A DNA stretch of 64,000 nt from Terriglobia bacterium (GTDB lineage: Bacteria; Acidobacteriota; Terriglobia; Bryobacterales; Bryobacteraceae), in contig JAIQFI010000001.1 in NCBI GenBank assembly GCA_020073345.1, positions 1-64,000 of the forward strand, in the 5' to 3' direction. The notes below the pieces were generated by a model. That model was not told where the DNA came from and made no database searches. It saw only the letters and a program-made list of their open reading frames with translations. Position 1 is the stretch's first letter. The number at the start of each line of letters is the position of its first letter. Positions 36,752 to 46,499 of the stretch are shown here, piece by piece. Position numbers and translations under genes: made by a program.

Positions 36752-37565
36752 AGCGCAGGGCCTCTTCTCCAAGAGTCTGCACGATGGCGATCCGTATCAG
36801 GTCCGAGTTTGCGTGCATGGACCCATTTAATCCATGCGCGAGCTTCATGGCGAAGCGCGCGATATTGATTCCGTCGCGAGCGGTGTAGCGTTCATCGGAG
36901 GCGTGCGCCCGCTGCAGGAAATCGGTGACGTAACTCAGGATCTGGCTGTCGCCGAACGGCAGATTCTCGTGCAGGATGGCCAGTTCTTCATCGCGCTCCG
37001 GGAAATCGATCAGGATCTGGGGCTGCAGGCGGGAGTGGATATATTCCGGCAAATCGAAGGTGCTGGCGTCGTCGTTCATGGTCGCCACCAGTCGAAACAG
37101 CGGATGCGCCTTGATCTTGATTCCCGCGACAATCGATTCCACGTAGCGGCGCGTGTCGAGAAGCGGGGCCAGGCTGGCCCAGCTTTTCTCGCTCATGCGG
37201 TTGCCTTCGTCGAGAATCACGATGCCACCGCGCAGCATCGCGGTCACCAGCGGCGATGCCACGTAGCGTAGCTTCGCTTCGCCCTCGATCACTGGCGTGA
37301 CCAGCAAGTCCTCCGGACGGGTGTCGACGGTCGCCTGCATGATGTAGACTTCTCGCGCCAGGCGTTTGGCCGCAGCGTAGGCCAGCGTGGTCTTCCCGAC
37401 CCCGGGCTTCCCCAGCAGACGCGGGTTCATGGGCAGATCCTGGGGATCCACCACCAGCCAGGCGGCCAGCAACTGGCGCATGACCTCGTCCTGACCCACC
37501 CAGTTAACGGTAAGCTCGTCCGGATGCGCCAGATGCAGCGCAACTCCTTCGATTTCAACGACCAT
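36735..37565 (-). CDS. MoxR-type AAA+ ATPase
   Basis: A 276-residue AAA+ ATPase: Walker A GKPGVGKTT near 52-60, Walker B GGIVILDEGNRM near 112-123, sensor 1 LVATMNDD, and the SRLQP arginine region. MoxR-type ATPases remodel partner proteins, often with a VWA-domain protein made from the next gene. Here the next gene encodes the unusual 608-residue protein at 34925-36751, with a 17-base overlap. ATG 37565 follows GGGAG; a GTG at 37586 is the alternative. No VWA gene of the classic kind is nearby. Confidence 0.85.
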   Translation of the reverse strand: MVVEIEGVALHLAHPDELTVNWVGQDEVMRQLLAAWLVVDPQDLPMNPRLLGKPGVGKTTLAYAAAKRLAREVYIMQATVDTRPEDLLVTPVIEGEAKLRYVASPLVTAMLRGGIVILDEGNRMSEKSWASLAPLLDTRRYVESIVAGIKIKAHPLFRLVATMNDDASTFDLPEYIHSRLQPQILIDFPERDEELAILHENLPFGDSQILSYVTDFLQRAHASDERYTARDGINIARFAMKLAHGLNGSMHANSDLIRIAIVQTLGEEALRYVTRN

Positions 37566-37636
37566 TGCTCCCACTTTAGCAGACACCGTTCAAGATACAA
37601 TCGGCAGAAATCCGGACTCTCCGGTATGCGCCGCTT

Positions 37637-38200
37637 GTGAATTACACTGGATCTATGGGCGCCGCGAAAATCCTCCTGTCAGCGGAGGAGTTCGACAACT
37701 ACCCGTTCGAGGAAGATAAGCGCTACGAACTCGACGAAGGGGAGTTGATCGAGATGACCAGGCCGGCGTATCAACACAACCAAGCTTTACAGAATTTGCT
37801 CGTGGAGCTTGTACTTTACTTTCGCAAGAATCGCATCGGACAGGCGCTTGTTTCTGAAAACCTGTATGCGCTATCCCCCACAACTCGTCTGGCGCCCGAT
37901 GTCGCCGTGATCCTCGGGGACCACAAGGCGGAACTGCAGAAAGCGAAGGTAATCCATATCATTCCCGACATCGCCGCCGAGGTGCTCTCGCCCAGCGAGA
38001 CCCCGGCTAGGATCCATCGCAAGATGAGCCAATACTTCAAAGCCGGCGTCAAGGAAGTGTGGCTAGTCCAGCCGGAAGATCGCACTGTGGAGATCTGGAC
38101 CGGCCCCAAGCTTCCCGAACAAGCGCTTACGGGCACGGATTCAATAACTTCGGCTTTACTGCCAGGATTTTCCCTGACTCTGCCGGAGCTGTTTTCTTAG
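37637..38200 (+). CDS. Uma2-family (DUF820) nuclease-fold protein
   Basis: A 187-residue protein of the Uma2 family with a PD-(D/E)XK nuclease fold: ELDEGELIEM, LAPDVAVI, then IAAEVLSPSETPARIHRKMSQYFKAGVKEVWLV. The catalytic Asp, Glu and following residues are present. The family is expanded in cyanobacteria and occurs in Acidobacteriota, with no settled role. The start may be GTG 37637 or ATG 37655. It diverges from the MoxR gene. Confidence 0.85.
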   Translation: MNYTGSMGAAKILLSAEEFDNYPFEEDKRYELDEGELIEMTRPAYQHNQALQNLLVELVLYFRKNRIGQALVSENLYALSPTTRLAPDVAVILGDHKAELQKAKVIHIIPDIAAEVLSPSETPARIHRKMSQYFKAGVKEVWLVQPEDRTVEIWTGPKLPEQALTGTDSITSALLPGFSLTLPELFS

Positions 38201-38251
38201 AACAAGTCCTGTTATACTAAGGTTTTGCCCGATCCGGGTAGGAGCAGCATT

Positions 38252-38773
38252 GTGTTTTTCCACGTTCGAGACCTGGAGCTAAAGCCCGTCCGTTTCGACG
38301 TGGAGCTTCCCCCCGGAACCATCGAGTTCCTGGATCCGAAGCTGAAGCAGTCGGAACCGCTTCAGGCGTCCGGCAAAGCGGAACTGGTGATGGGGTCGCT
38401 CGGCGAAATTCGGGTAACGGGTCAGGTCAAAGTCCGTTTGCAAGCGGACTGCGACCGCTGTCTGGAGCCGGCCAATTTTCCGGTGGATTCCAGCTTCGAG
38501 CTGTACTATCGTCCGGTGGCCGAAGGGTATGGCGAAGAAAAATCCATTGATGCCGGTGAGGCGGAGATGGGGTTCTACGAAGGCGACGGCCTGGAGTTGA
38601 ACGACGTGCTGCGGGAGTTCGTATTGTTAGCCCTCCCCATGCGAAGGCTGTGCGACGAGAATTGCAAAGGGATATGTCCGCTGTGCGGGCAGAACCGTAA
38701 CCAGAATGAGTGCCGCTGCCAGACTACGGCGAGTGACGACCGCTGGGCAGCGCTCAAGGAGCTGAGAAAGTAA
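38252..38773 (+). CDS. yceD: YceD-family (DUF177) protein
   Basis: A 173-residue YceD protein. It has the CDRC motif near residue 68 and a C-terminal zinc-like cluster (CDENCKGICPLCG, then NECRC), as found in the long form of the family. YceD genes almost always precede rpmF, as here (2 bases apart), and the protein is linked to 23S rRNA/50S handling. The GTG at 38252 is chosen because AGGAG lies 7 bases upstream; the open frame extends further up to a TTG. Confidence 0.88.
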   Translation: MFFHVRDLELKPVRFDVELPPGTIEFLDPKLKQSEPLQASGKAELVMGSLGEIRVTGQVKVRLQADCDRCLEPANFPVDSSFELYYRPVAEGYGEEKSIDAGEAEMGFYEGDGLELNDVLREFVLLALPMRRLCDENCKGICPLCGQNRNQNECRCQTTASDDRWAALKELRK

Positions 38774-38774
38774 A

Positions 38775-38957
38775 ATGCCGAATCCTAAACGACGACATTC
38801 CAAGCGGCGGACCTCCGCCCGGCGGACGCATGATTCCCTGCGCCGCACCGTGATGGCCCAGTGCCCCAACTGCCACGAGCCCAAACTGCCGCATCGCGTT
38901 TGCCCGCACTGCGGAAAATACAAGGGCCGTGAAGTGATCGAGGTCGCCGAGGAGTAG
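38775..38957 (+). CDS. rpmF: 50S ribosomal protein L32
   Basis: A 60-residue protein with the basic N-terminus [13 protein letters not shown] and the four-cysteine zinc ribbon [18 protein letters not shown] of the zinc-binding L32 form. It lies between yceD and plsX, the classical bacterial gene order. Confidence 0.97.
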   Translation: MPNPKRRHSKRRTSARRTHDSLRRTVMAQCPNCHEPKLPHRVCPHCGKYKGREVIEVAEE

Positions 38958-38973
38958 TCCGACGAGCGCGTCC

Positions 38974-39996
38974 ATGCAGACGATCGCAGTCGACGCCATG
39001 GGGGGCGACTTCGCTCCCAAGCACGAGGTGGAAGGAGCGATTCGGGCGGCCGAAGAGCTTCAGATCGGCGTCATTCTGGTCGGTCTGGAGGACGTGATTC
39101 GCGCCGAGCTGGCTCTGCATCCGCAGGCGGCCGGGTTGCCCATCGAGGTCCACCACGCCAGCGAATTCATCACCATGGAGGACTCGGCGGCGAAAGCTGT
39201 CAAGACCAAGAAAGACTCCTCCATTCGCATTGCCTGCCGCCTGGTTCGGGACGGCGCCGCCCAGGGTCTTGTCTCCGCGGGTAACACCGGCGCGGTCATG
39301 GCGACCTCCAAGATCGTCCTGGGTGTGATCCGCGGCGTGACCCGCCCGGCGCTGGCGGGAGCCCTTCCTTCACTCACCGGATCGCCCGTGGTTTTACTGG
39401 ATGTCGGCGCCAACGTCGATTGCAAGCCGGAGATGCTGGCCCAGTTCGCGGTGATGGGCGAGATTTATTCGCGTACCATTTTTCACAATGCTCGCCCGCG
39501 CGTCGGGCTGCTTTCGATCGGCGAGGAAGAACACAAGGGGAACGATCTCACCCGCTCCGCCCTGCCGCTGCTAAAGGCTCTGCCGATCAACTTTATCGGC
39601 AATGTCGAAGGACGCGACATCTTCGGCGGCGTCGCCGACGTGATCGTGTGCGACGGGTTCATCGGGAATGTCGCCCTCAAAGTGAGCGAGGGGCTGGTGG
39701 ACATGTTTGTCGGGATGCTGCGCGAATCGCTCAGCGCCACCATGACCCGCAAGATTGGTTCACTGCTTTCGCGCGAGGCCTACCGCGAGTTCAAAAAGCG
39801 CCTGGATTATTCCGAATATGGCGGCGCGCCGTTGCTGGGGGTGAAGGGCGTCAGCACCATCTGCCACGGGCGTTCCAATGCCAATGCCGTCAAGAATGCC
39901 ATCCGCGTAGCGGCCGAATTCGCCGAAGGCCGCGTGAATGAGAAGATAGAGGAAGAATTAGACCGTACTGCTTCGTCTAAAGTAGCAGCGCCATGA
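38974..39996 (+). CDS. plsX: Phosphate acyltransferase PlsX
   Basis: A 340-residue Pls[20 protein letters not shown] at the N-terminus, [23 protein letters not shown] and [15 protein letters not shown]. It converts acyl-ACP to acyl-phosphate, the first acyl donor for glycerolipid synthesis, at the membrane surface. It follows rpmF by 16 bases, and its stop overlaps the DsbD start by 4 bases. Confidence 0.97.
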   Translation: MQTIAVDAMGGDFAPKHEVEGAIRAAEELQIGVILVGLEDVIRAELALHPQAAGLPIEVHHASEFITMEDSAAKAVKTKKDSSIRIACRLVRDGAAQGLVSAGNTGAVMATSKIVLGVIRGVTRPALAGALPSLTGSPVVLLDVGANVDCKPEMLAQFAVMGEIYSRTIFHNARPRVGLLSIGEEEHKGNDLTRSALPLLKALPINFIGNVEGRDIFGGVADVIVCDGFIGNVALKVSEGLVDMFVGMLRESLSATMTRKIGSLLSREAYREFKKRLDYSEYGGAPLLGVKGVSTICHGRSNANAVKNAIRVAAEFAEGRVNEKIEEELDRTASSKVAAP

Positions 39997-41873
39997 ACCT
40001 GTCTCGTGAACTCGCGAAGCTCGCCGGTTTGGCTGCGTGCGTCGCGGCTTCTGCGTTTGCCCAACAACGCCTGGATCCGGTCCAGTGGTCCATGACCTCG
40101 ACCGCCGACGTCGCGAAGGCGGGTGCTACCGTTCCACTGCACCTGACCGCGAAGATCGAGCCGGGCTGGCACCTGTATTCGCTGACCATCCCCAAGCATC
40201 TGTATCCGACTAAGATCACATTGACGGATAATCCCGGGGTCGAGTCCTACAAGGTCTACCAGCCGCAGCCGGTTCGGACCATGGACCCAAACCTCAAAGA
40301 AGAGGTCGAGACGTTCTCGAACCAGGCCGAGTTCTGGATCCCGGCGACGCTCAAAAACGATGCCGCTGGTCCGGTGGAGCTGACCGCGCAGGTGCGCTAC
40401 CGGGTCTGCGACGACAAACAATGCCTGAATCCCAAAACCAAGACCGCCTCGTTCAAGGTGACGGCGGCCGCGTTTGCACCAGCCATTGAGGAGTTCAAAG
40501 TTCCAGCAGGACACACCGAAGTGAAACCCGGCGGTCCGGCGGATGTGGCCTCGGCCGTAAATCCACCGCCGGCACCTGCCGCCTCACAGCAAGGTCTCGC
40601 AACGTTCGCGCTAGCGGCGTTCGGATTCGGGCTCGCGGCGATCTTCACGCCGTGCGTTTTCCCGATGATCCCTATCACGGTTTCGTTTTTCCTGAACCAG
40701 CGCGGCGGCATCGTTCAAGCTCTCGTGTTTTCGCTGGGCATCGTAGTGCTGTTCTGCGCGCTGGGATTGGGTGTGACCGCGCTTGCCGGACCGGTCGGCA
40801 TCGCGCAGCTGGGCGGCAATCCCTGGGTGAATGCCTTTATCGCGCTGGTGTTTGGCATTTTCGCTCTCAGCTTACTAGGAGCGTTTGAGATTACCCTGCC
40901 CTCGAGCATGCTGACCAGGCTCGACAGCGCTTCGCGTCGCGGCGGATACTTCGGAACGCTGCTCATGGGCCTGACCTTCTCGCTGACGTCGTTCGCCTGC
41001 GTGGGACCCTTCGTGGGACCGCTGCTGGCATCGTCGGTACAGGCTCAAGGGGCGCAGCCCGTTGTTGGGATGGCGGCCTTCGCCACCGGACTGGCCTCGC
41101 CGTTTTTCTTCCTCGCTGCGTTCCCCTCTTATCTGAAGAAACTGCCCAAGAGCGGCGGGTGGATGGCGCGGGTGAAGATCGTGATGGGGTTTGTCCTGCT
41201 CGCCATCATGCTCAAGTACCTGAGCACGATCGATCAAGTATTGCAGACGAATCTGCTGACCCGCGAACGGTTCCTGGCGGCGTGGTTTGTGCTGTTCGCT
41301 ATGGCAGGTCTATACCTGCTAGGGCTGCTGCGCCTGGAAGGGATCGAGGCCGAGGACAAGCTCGGGATCGGACGGCTGCTATTCGCCGGCGGGTTTTTGA
41401 TTCTGGCCGTGAGTCTGCTGCCAGGAATGTTCGGCGCACCGCTCGGCGAGTTGGATGCCTTCGTCCCAGCGGCCACCGGTGGGCTCGCCGGAAATACCAC
41501 GTCAGCCGGCGGTCTTCAATGGATGAAGAACGATTATCGCGCCGCCCTCGAACGCGGCCGTCAGGAGAACAAGCTGGTCCTGGTGACCTTCACCGGATAC
41601 GCCTGCACCAATTGCCATTGGATGAAGGCCAACATGTTCCCGCGTCCGGAAATCGCCGACGTCGCGAAGGACTTGGTGCTGGTGGAGTTGTACACCGACG
41701 GCTCGGATGCGGCATCGGAAGAGAATGCCAAACTCGAGGACACCAAGTTCGCCAGTGTGTCCACACCCTTGTTCGTTCTGCTCGACGATCACGAAAACGT
41801 TCTGGCCACCAGCGGATACACGCGTGATACTCAAGAGTTCCTCGCTTTTCTAAGGACACGCTCGAAGGCATGA
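39993..41873 (+). CDS. dsbD: Thiol:disulfide interchange protein DsbD
   Basis: A 626-residue DsbD. The signal peptide is followed by the periplasmic alpha domain (about 25-165) with cysteines in RVCDDKQCL. The eight-TM domain (about 200-480) carries the redox cysteines in [10 protein letters not shown] and [11 protein letters not shown], and the C-terminal thioredoxin domain has CTNC (YACTNCHWM). It moves electrons from cytoplasmic thioredoxin to the periplasm, where they may serve c-type cytochrome maturation, fitting the many cytochromes here. It overlaps plsX and the M28 peptidase gene by 4 bases each. Confidence 0.92.
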   Translation: MNLSRELAKLAGLAACVAASAFAQQRLDPVQWSMTSTADVAKAGATVPLHLTAKIEPGWHLYSLTIPKHLYPTKITLTDNPGVESYKVYQPQPVRTMDPNLKEEVETFSNQAEFWIPATLKNDAAGPVELTAQVRYRVCDDKQCLNPKTKTASFKVTAAAFAPAIEEFKVPAGHTEVKPGGPADVASAVNPPPAPAASQQGLATFALAAFGFGLAAIFTPCVFPMIPITVSFFLNQRGGIVQALVFSLGIVVLFCALGLGVTALAGPVGIAQLGGNPWVNAFIALVFGIFALSLLGAFEITLPSSMLTRLDSASRRGGYFGTLLMGLTFSLTSFACVGPFVGPLLASSVQAQGAQPVVGMAAFATGLASPFFFLAAFPSYLKKLPKSGGWMARVKIVMGFVLLAIMLKYLSTIDQVLQTNLLTRERFLAAWFVLFAMAGLYLLGLLRLEGIEAEDKLGIGRLLFAGGFLILAVSLLPGMFGAPLGELDAFVPAATGGLAGNTTSAGGLQWMKNDYRAALERGRQENKLVLVTFTGYACTNCHWMKANMFPRPEIADVAKDLVLVELYTDGSDAASEENAKLEDTKFASVSTPLFVLLDDHENVLATSGYTRDTQEFLAFLRTRSKA

Positions 41874-44065
41874 CGCTCCGATTTTTTTTATTTTGTCTAG
41901 CCTCGGCCGCATATGCCCAGGCTCCCGCGGTAGCGCCCCTGCGCGGCTTCCCTGCCGACCAATGGAAAGCCCAACATGATCGCGAAGAACAGGCCAAAGC
42001 CATCCCTCAGCAGGAGCGGCTCCGCATCTACATGGACCGGATGGCGGCCAAACCGCATCATGCCGGTTCGCCCGGATCGAAGGCAGTCGCAGACTACCTC
42101 TCCGCGCAACTCACCGAGTGGGGACTCGACACACGAATCGAAACCTTCGAGGCGCTGATCCCGTATCCGACCACGCGCACCCTGGAAATGACCGCGCCGG
42201 CGCGTTTTCGCGCCAAACTCGCCGAGCCGCCCATTCCGGAGGACCCCAGCACCTCGCAGGAAAACCAGCTCCCGACGTTTAACGCCTACGGGTCATCCGG
42301 AGATATAACAGCCCCGCTCGTCTATGCGAACTATGGGCAGCCGGAGGATTTCGAGTACCTGAAGAAGCAGGGCATCGACGTCAAGGGCAAGATCGTGATC
42401 GTGCGGTACGGGCGAAGCTGGCGCGGCCTGAAGCCCAAGCTGGCCCAGGATAATGGCGCGGCCGGGTGCCTGATTTATTCCGATCCCCGCGAGGACGGTT
42501 TTTTTCAGAGTGACGCCTACCCGCGCGGTCCGATGCGCCCGGCCGACGGAGTACAGCGCGGCAGCATCATGGACATGGCGCTCTATCCCGGCGATCCGTT
42601 GTCGCCCGGATGGGCGTCCGAGCCCACATCTCAACCCAGCCCCAAACGCCTGACGCGCGAGGAGGCCAAAACGCTGCTCAAGATTACCGTGCTGCCGATC
42701 TCCTGGGCAGACGCGCTGCCGCTGCTGCAGCAACTGAGTGGGCCCGTGGTTCCGGAATCCTGGCGTGGCGCTCTCCCGCTCACCTACCACGCCGGCCCCG
42801 GTCCGGCCACGGTGCACATGCAAATCGATTTTGACTGGTCCACTCGGCCGCTGTACGACGTGATCGCAACCATCCCTGGTTCCGTCGCGAAGGACCAGTG
42901 GATCATCTACGGAAATCATCACGACGCGTGGGTCAATGGCGCCAGCGACCCGGTGAGCGGGGCTTCCGTGCTGCTCGAAACAGCCCGGACACTTTCGGTC
43001 CTACGGAAGCAAGGCTGGCAGCCCAAGCGCACGATCATGCTGGCTCTGTGGGACGGCGAAGAGTATGGCCTTCTCGGCTCCACCGAATGGGTCGAGAAGC
43101 ACATGGACGAGCTGGATCACGCCGCGGCGGTTTATATCAACTCCGATTCCACGGGCCGCGGTTCGTTGGTCTCGGGCGGATCGGCATCGCTCGAACCGTT
43201 TCTGGCAGAGGTGCTGCGCGACGTCACCGATCCGGCAACATCCAAGAGCCTGCTGGATGTGGCTCGCGATCGCCGGACGACACCTGGGGCCACACCAGGG
43301 GCGACACCCGCGCCAGCGCCTGGCGCACCCCCGCTGGAGCGCGGATTTCATCTGGAATCGCTGGGATCGGGCTCCGATTACGTGCCGTTTCTGGATCACG
43401 CGGGTATCGCCAGCCTGAACATCGGATTCGCCGCGGGCGATGGCGTGTATCATTCCATCTACGACACTCCCGCCTGGTATCAGCAATTTTCCGACGGCGA
43501 CCGGACCTACGCCAAGGCGCTGACCCAGGTGATGACCACAGCGATCCTGCGCCTGGCCGACGCGCCGGTGCTGCCCTTCGATTTCGGTTCGCTCTCATCC
43601 AGCGTGACCAAATGGATGGAGGAGATTCGCAAGCAGCTGTCGAGCGGAAGCGCCAAGCAGGGAACCGTCAAGGTGGACCTGCGCCCGGTTTCCGTGCAGC
43701 TTATGCGTTTGTCGGCGGCGGCCAAGGCATTCGACGACGAATTGTCGGCCTCGATGAAGCGCGGCGGCGGCTCTGCTCAAGAAAAGGCGGACAAATTCGC
43801 CAAAGTGGATGAGTCTATGCGCAAGACCGAGCGTGCGCTGCTGACCGCGGACGGCCTTCCGCGCCGCGACTGGTACCGCAATCAAATCTACGCGCCGGGG
43901 ATCCTCACCGGCTATTCGGCCAAGACCCTCCCCGGAGTTCGCGAAGCCGTAGAAGCCCAGCAATGGGACGAGGCCAATCAGCAGGTTCGCAAATTGGCCG
44001 AAACCCTGCATTCAGCGGCGGCCCAAGTGGAGGAGGCCGTCCGCCTGCTCAAGCAGACCCAGTAG
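41870..44065 (+). CDS. Exported M28 zinc aminopeptidase (GCPII-like)
   Basis: A 731-residue exported peptidase of the glutamate carboxypeptidase II group. After a signal peptide it has a PA domain (about 135-270) and the M28 catalytic domain (about 325-570), with zinc ligands in YGNHHDAWVNGASDP, LWDGEEYGLLGS, NSDSTG and a later H (DGVYHSIYD). A TFR-dimer-like C-terminal helical domain (about 590-731) follows. It removes amino acids from peptides in the periplasm or outside the cell. A Pro/Gly/Ala/Thr repeat (TPGATPGATPAPAPGAPP, about 465-485) interrupts the catalytic domain, probably as a flexible loop. Confidence 0.92.
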   Translation: MTLRFFLFCLASAAYAQAPAVAPLRGFPADQWKAQHDREEQAKAIPQQERLRIYMDRMAAKPHHAGSPGSKAVADYLSAQLTEWGLDTRIETFEALIPYPTTRTLEMTAPARFRAKLAEPPIPEDPSTSQENQLPTFNAYGSSGDITAPLVYANYGQPEDFEYLKKQGIDVKGKIVIVRYGRSWRGLKPKLAQDNGAAGCLIYSDPREDGFFQSDAYPRGPMRPADGVQRGSIMDMALYPGDPLSPGWASEPTSQPSPKRLTREEAKTLLKITVLPISWADALPLLQQLSGPVVPESWRGALPLTYHAGPGPATVHMQIDFDWSTRPLYDVIATIPGSVAKDQWIIYGNHHDAWVNGASDPVSGASVLLETARTLSVLRKQGWQPKRTIMLALWDGEEYGLLGSTEWVEKHMDELDHAAAVYINSDSTGRGSLVSGGSASLEPFLAEVLRDVTDPATSKSLLDVARDRRTTPGATPGATPAPAPGAPPLERGFHLESLGSGSDYVPFLDHAGIASLNIGFAAGDGVYHSIYDTPAWYQQFSDGDRTYAKALTQVMTTAILRLADAPVLPFDFGSLSSSVTKWMEEIRKQLSSGSAKQGTVKVDLRPVSVQLMRLSAAAKAFDDELSASMKRGGGSAQEKADKFAKVDESMRKTERALLTADGLPRRDWYRNQIYAPGILTGYSAKTLPGVREAVEAQQWDEANQQVRKLAETLHSAAAQVEEAVRLLKQTQ

Positions 44066-44111
44066 GATCAGCCTCGTCTCGCCCCCCCACTCAACAAGCT
44101 AGAATCTGAGA

Positions 44112-45404
44112 ATGGCTGCTTCCCGAGTCGATGCCGCACCATGGGCCGCTGCGCCCGCCGTGAACCGCTGGCTGATCCCCGTCGGCGCCGTCGCCGTGCA
44201 TATTTGCATCGGATCGGTCTACGCCTGGAGCACTTTCAACCGCCCCTTTCAGGCCTTGCTGCCGAACGCGCCGGAGTGGTTCAGCCCGCCGTACACCACC
44301 TACTCAACCGCTCTGGTTTTATTGGGACTGAGCGCCGCGTTCGGAGGACCCTGGGTCGAGCGGCGCGGACCGCGCGTCGCCGCAACGGCGGCAGCGCTCT
44401 TGTTCGGGTGCGGACTCATGATCGGCGGGATCGGACTTGCGCTTCGCCAGTCGGTCCTGGTGTTCCTGGGCATGGGCGTCATCGGCGGGATGGGCTGCGG
44501 ACTGGGATACATTTCGCCGGTGAGCACACTGGTCAAGTGGTTCCCCGATCGGCGCGGCATGGCCACCGGCATGGCCATCATGGGATTCGGAGGAGGAGCG
44601 GCCCTGGCCAGTCCGCTGAACGTCCGTTTCATGAATTCCCTCGGCGTCCCCACCGCTGTAATGACGCTGGCCGCCATTTACCTTGTGATCATGATGATCG
44701 GCGCGCGCATCCTGCGGCGGCCGCCCGAGGGCTGGAAACCAGGGGGTTGGAATCCCCCTGAAAAGAGCTCCAATCAGAAGAGCATCACCCGCAACGCTGC
44801 CCTGCGGACCCCGCAGTTTTATCTCCTGTGGGGCATCCTTTTCATCAACGTCACCGCGGGCATCGGAATTCTGGCGCAGGCGTCCCCCATCGTCCAGGAC
44901 CTTTTCCAGAAAACCCCGGTGGAGGCGGCCACCTTCGTCCTGCTGCTCAGCATCTTCAACCTGATCGGACGATTTTTCTGGGCGTCCAGTTCCGACTACT
45001 TGGGACGGCGGAATACCTACACGACATTCTTCGCCGTTCAGATCGTGCTGTTTCTCCTGATTCCCGGCCTGGCGGGCCGCGGCGAGTGGGCTCTCTTTCA
45101 GGCCAGTCTATTCGTCGTGGTCAGCATGTACGGCGGGGGATTCGCCACCATTCCAGCCTTCCTGGCCGACCTTTTCGGATCGGACAACGTCGGCGCGATT
45201 CACGGCGCCGTGCTGACCGCCTGGAGCGCGGCCGCTATCGCAGGACCCGTGATCGTGACCGAGCTCTCCAACCGGGCCAAGCTGGGGCTGGCCCCTGGAG
45301 CCAGCCATGTCCATATTTATGACGGCCCCCTCCAAGTCCTGGCGGGATTGCTGGCCGTGGGCTTCCTGATTACATTGCTGGTCAGGCCGCTGCGGTCCTC
45401 CTAG
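44112..45404 (+). CDS. MFS transporter, OFA (oxalate/formate) type
   Basis: A 430-residue MFS transporter with twelve TM segments. NRWLIPVGAVAVHICIGSVYAWSTFNRPFQ at the start and GYISPVSTLVKWFPDRRGMATGMAIMGFGGGA in TM4-5 place it in the oxalate:formate antiporter family, which moves organic anions. The substrate cannot be assigned. The cytoplasmic loop (about 205-220) contains a DNA-level hairpin (44740-44760). Confidence 0.9.
   Translation: MAASRVDAAPWAAAPAVNRWLIPVGAVAVHICIGSVYAWSTFNRPFQALLPNAPEWFSPPYTTYSTALVLLGLSAAFGGPWVERRGPRVAATAAALLFGCGLMIGGIGLALRQSVLVFLGMGVIGGMGCGLGYISPVSTLVKWFPDRRGMATGMAIMGFGGGAALASPLNVRFMNSLGVPTAVMTLAAIYLVIMMIGARILRRPPEGWKPGGWNPPEKSSNQKSITRNAALRTPQFYLLWGILFINVTAGIGILAQASPIVQDLFQKTPVEAATFVLLLSIFNLIGRFFWASSSDYLGRRNTYTTFFAVQIVLFLLIPGLAGRGEWALFQASLFVVVSMYGGGFATIPAFLADLFGSDNVGAIHGAVLTAWSAAAIAGPVIVTELSNRAKLGLAPGASHVHIYDGPLQVLAGLLAVGFLITLLVRPLRSS
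44740..44760. repeat. Perfect hairpin inside MFS transporter gene
   Basis: CAGGGGG (44740-44746) and CCCCCTG (44754-44760) flank a 7-base loop in the region coding for the central cytoplasmic loop. The reading frame stays open across it. Confidence 0.6.
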
Positions 45405-45451
45405 GGCTTTTCACCGATACAACATCTAAGTCCGTCCGACGATTAATCTCC

Positions 45452-46483
45452 GTGATCTCGTTGAAGCAGTCCATGGAGCAGCACGCGGAACAGCTGCTTC
45501 GTGCCGCCCTGGATTCGTATCATGCCGCTGTGGATACGGTGGGTGAGGCCGCCGCAGAGGCCTGTCCTCCCGCGGGCGAGGACCTGCAATCGGGCTTATC
45601 GCGATTGAGCGCTGCCCTGACCAAGCCCGTCTCCGCGGACGAAATTGTGGAAACTACCAGGGCGATCCAGAACGAATTGAAATCGTGGGCCGAGCATGCT
45701 TCCCACCTTTTCCGGCAAAGTACCGGCGAGATACAGGACGTCCTGCTGATGGCCGGAACGGCCGCCCAGCAAGTGGACGAACGCGACAAGCGATACGCCA
45801 AACGACTTACCGAATTCGGCGAACGCCTCCACGCCACCTCCAGACTCGGCGACTTGGTGGCCATCCGCCAGTCCGTGGGCCAGCACACCGCCGATCTCAA
45901 GAGCTATGTAACTCAAATGGCGAAAGAGAGCGAAGGAACCATCGCCCAGTTACGGGCTCAGATCGCCGTATACGAATCCAAACTGGAGGAAATGGAGCAG
46001 GTTGCCTCGCAGGATCCTCTCACTGGCCTTTCCAATCGGCGCAAGGTGGAACGCCATATGGAAACCCGCATCCGGGCCGCACAGGTGTTCAGTATCATCA
46101 GCCTCGACTTGAACGGTTTCAAACAACTGAACGACACCTACGGGCACCTCGCCGGCGACGATTTGCTGAAACAATTCGCGACTGAATTGCAAAGTCTGTT
46201 CAGGTCGCACGACGTAGTCGCACGAGTAGGCGGCGACGAGTTTATCGTGCTGGTGGATGGCGATCTCTCCGTAGCCGGCGCAAGACTGGAGCGGATCCGC
46301 CGCTGGGTCAACGGCAATTACGCGGTTAAGGGGAATTCGGACGCTCCGAAAGTGAAGGTGAGCGCCGCCGCAGGGGCTGCGCAGTGGAATCCCGGCGAAT
46401 CGATGCGCGACGTCCTGAGCCGCGCTGATGCCGCCATGTACGCCGACAAGCCGCCGGCAAACGTGGCGACTCTAGCGTCCTAG
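45452..46483 (+). CDS. Diguanylate cyclase (GGDEF) with coiled-coil N-terminus
   Basis: A 343-residue cytoplasmic protein. Residues 1-180 are helical and coiled-coil-rich with no known sensor domain; a GGDEF domain follows (about 185-335). DPLTGLSNRRK and the intact active-site motif VGGDEF indicate an active c-di-GMP synthase. No RxxD inhibitory site is seen five residues before the motif (the residues there are HDVVARVGGDEF). Start is GTG 45452 or ATG 45473; neither has a good ribosome-binding site. Confidence 0.88.
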   Translation: MISLKQSMEQHAEQLLRAALDSYHAAVDTVGEAAAEACPPAGEDLQSGLSRLSAALTKPVSADEIVETTRAIQNELKSWAEHASHLFRQSTGEIQDVLLMAGTAAQQVDERDKRYAKRLTEFGERLHATSRLGDLVAIRQSVGQHTADLKSYVTQMAKESEGTIAQLRAQIAVYESKLEEMEQVASQDPLTGLSNRRKVERHMETRIRAAQVFSIISLDLNGFKQLNDTYGHLAGDDLLKQFATELQSLFRSHDVVARVGGDEFIVLVDGDLSVAGARLERIRRWVNGNYAVKGNSDAPKVKVSAAAGAAQWNPGESMRDVLSRADAAMYADKPPANVATLAS

Positions 46484-46499
46484 CCGCTGGAGCGCCAGC

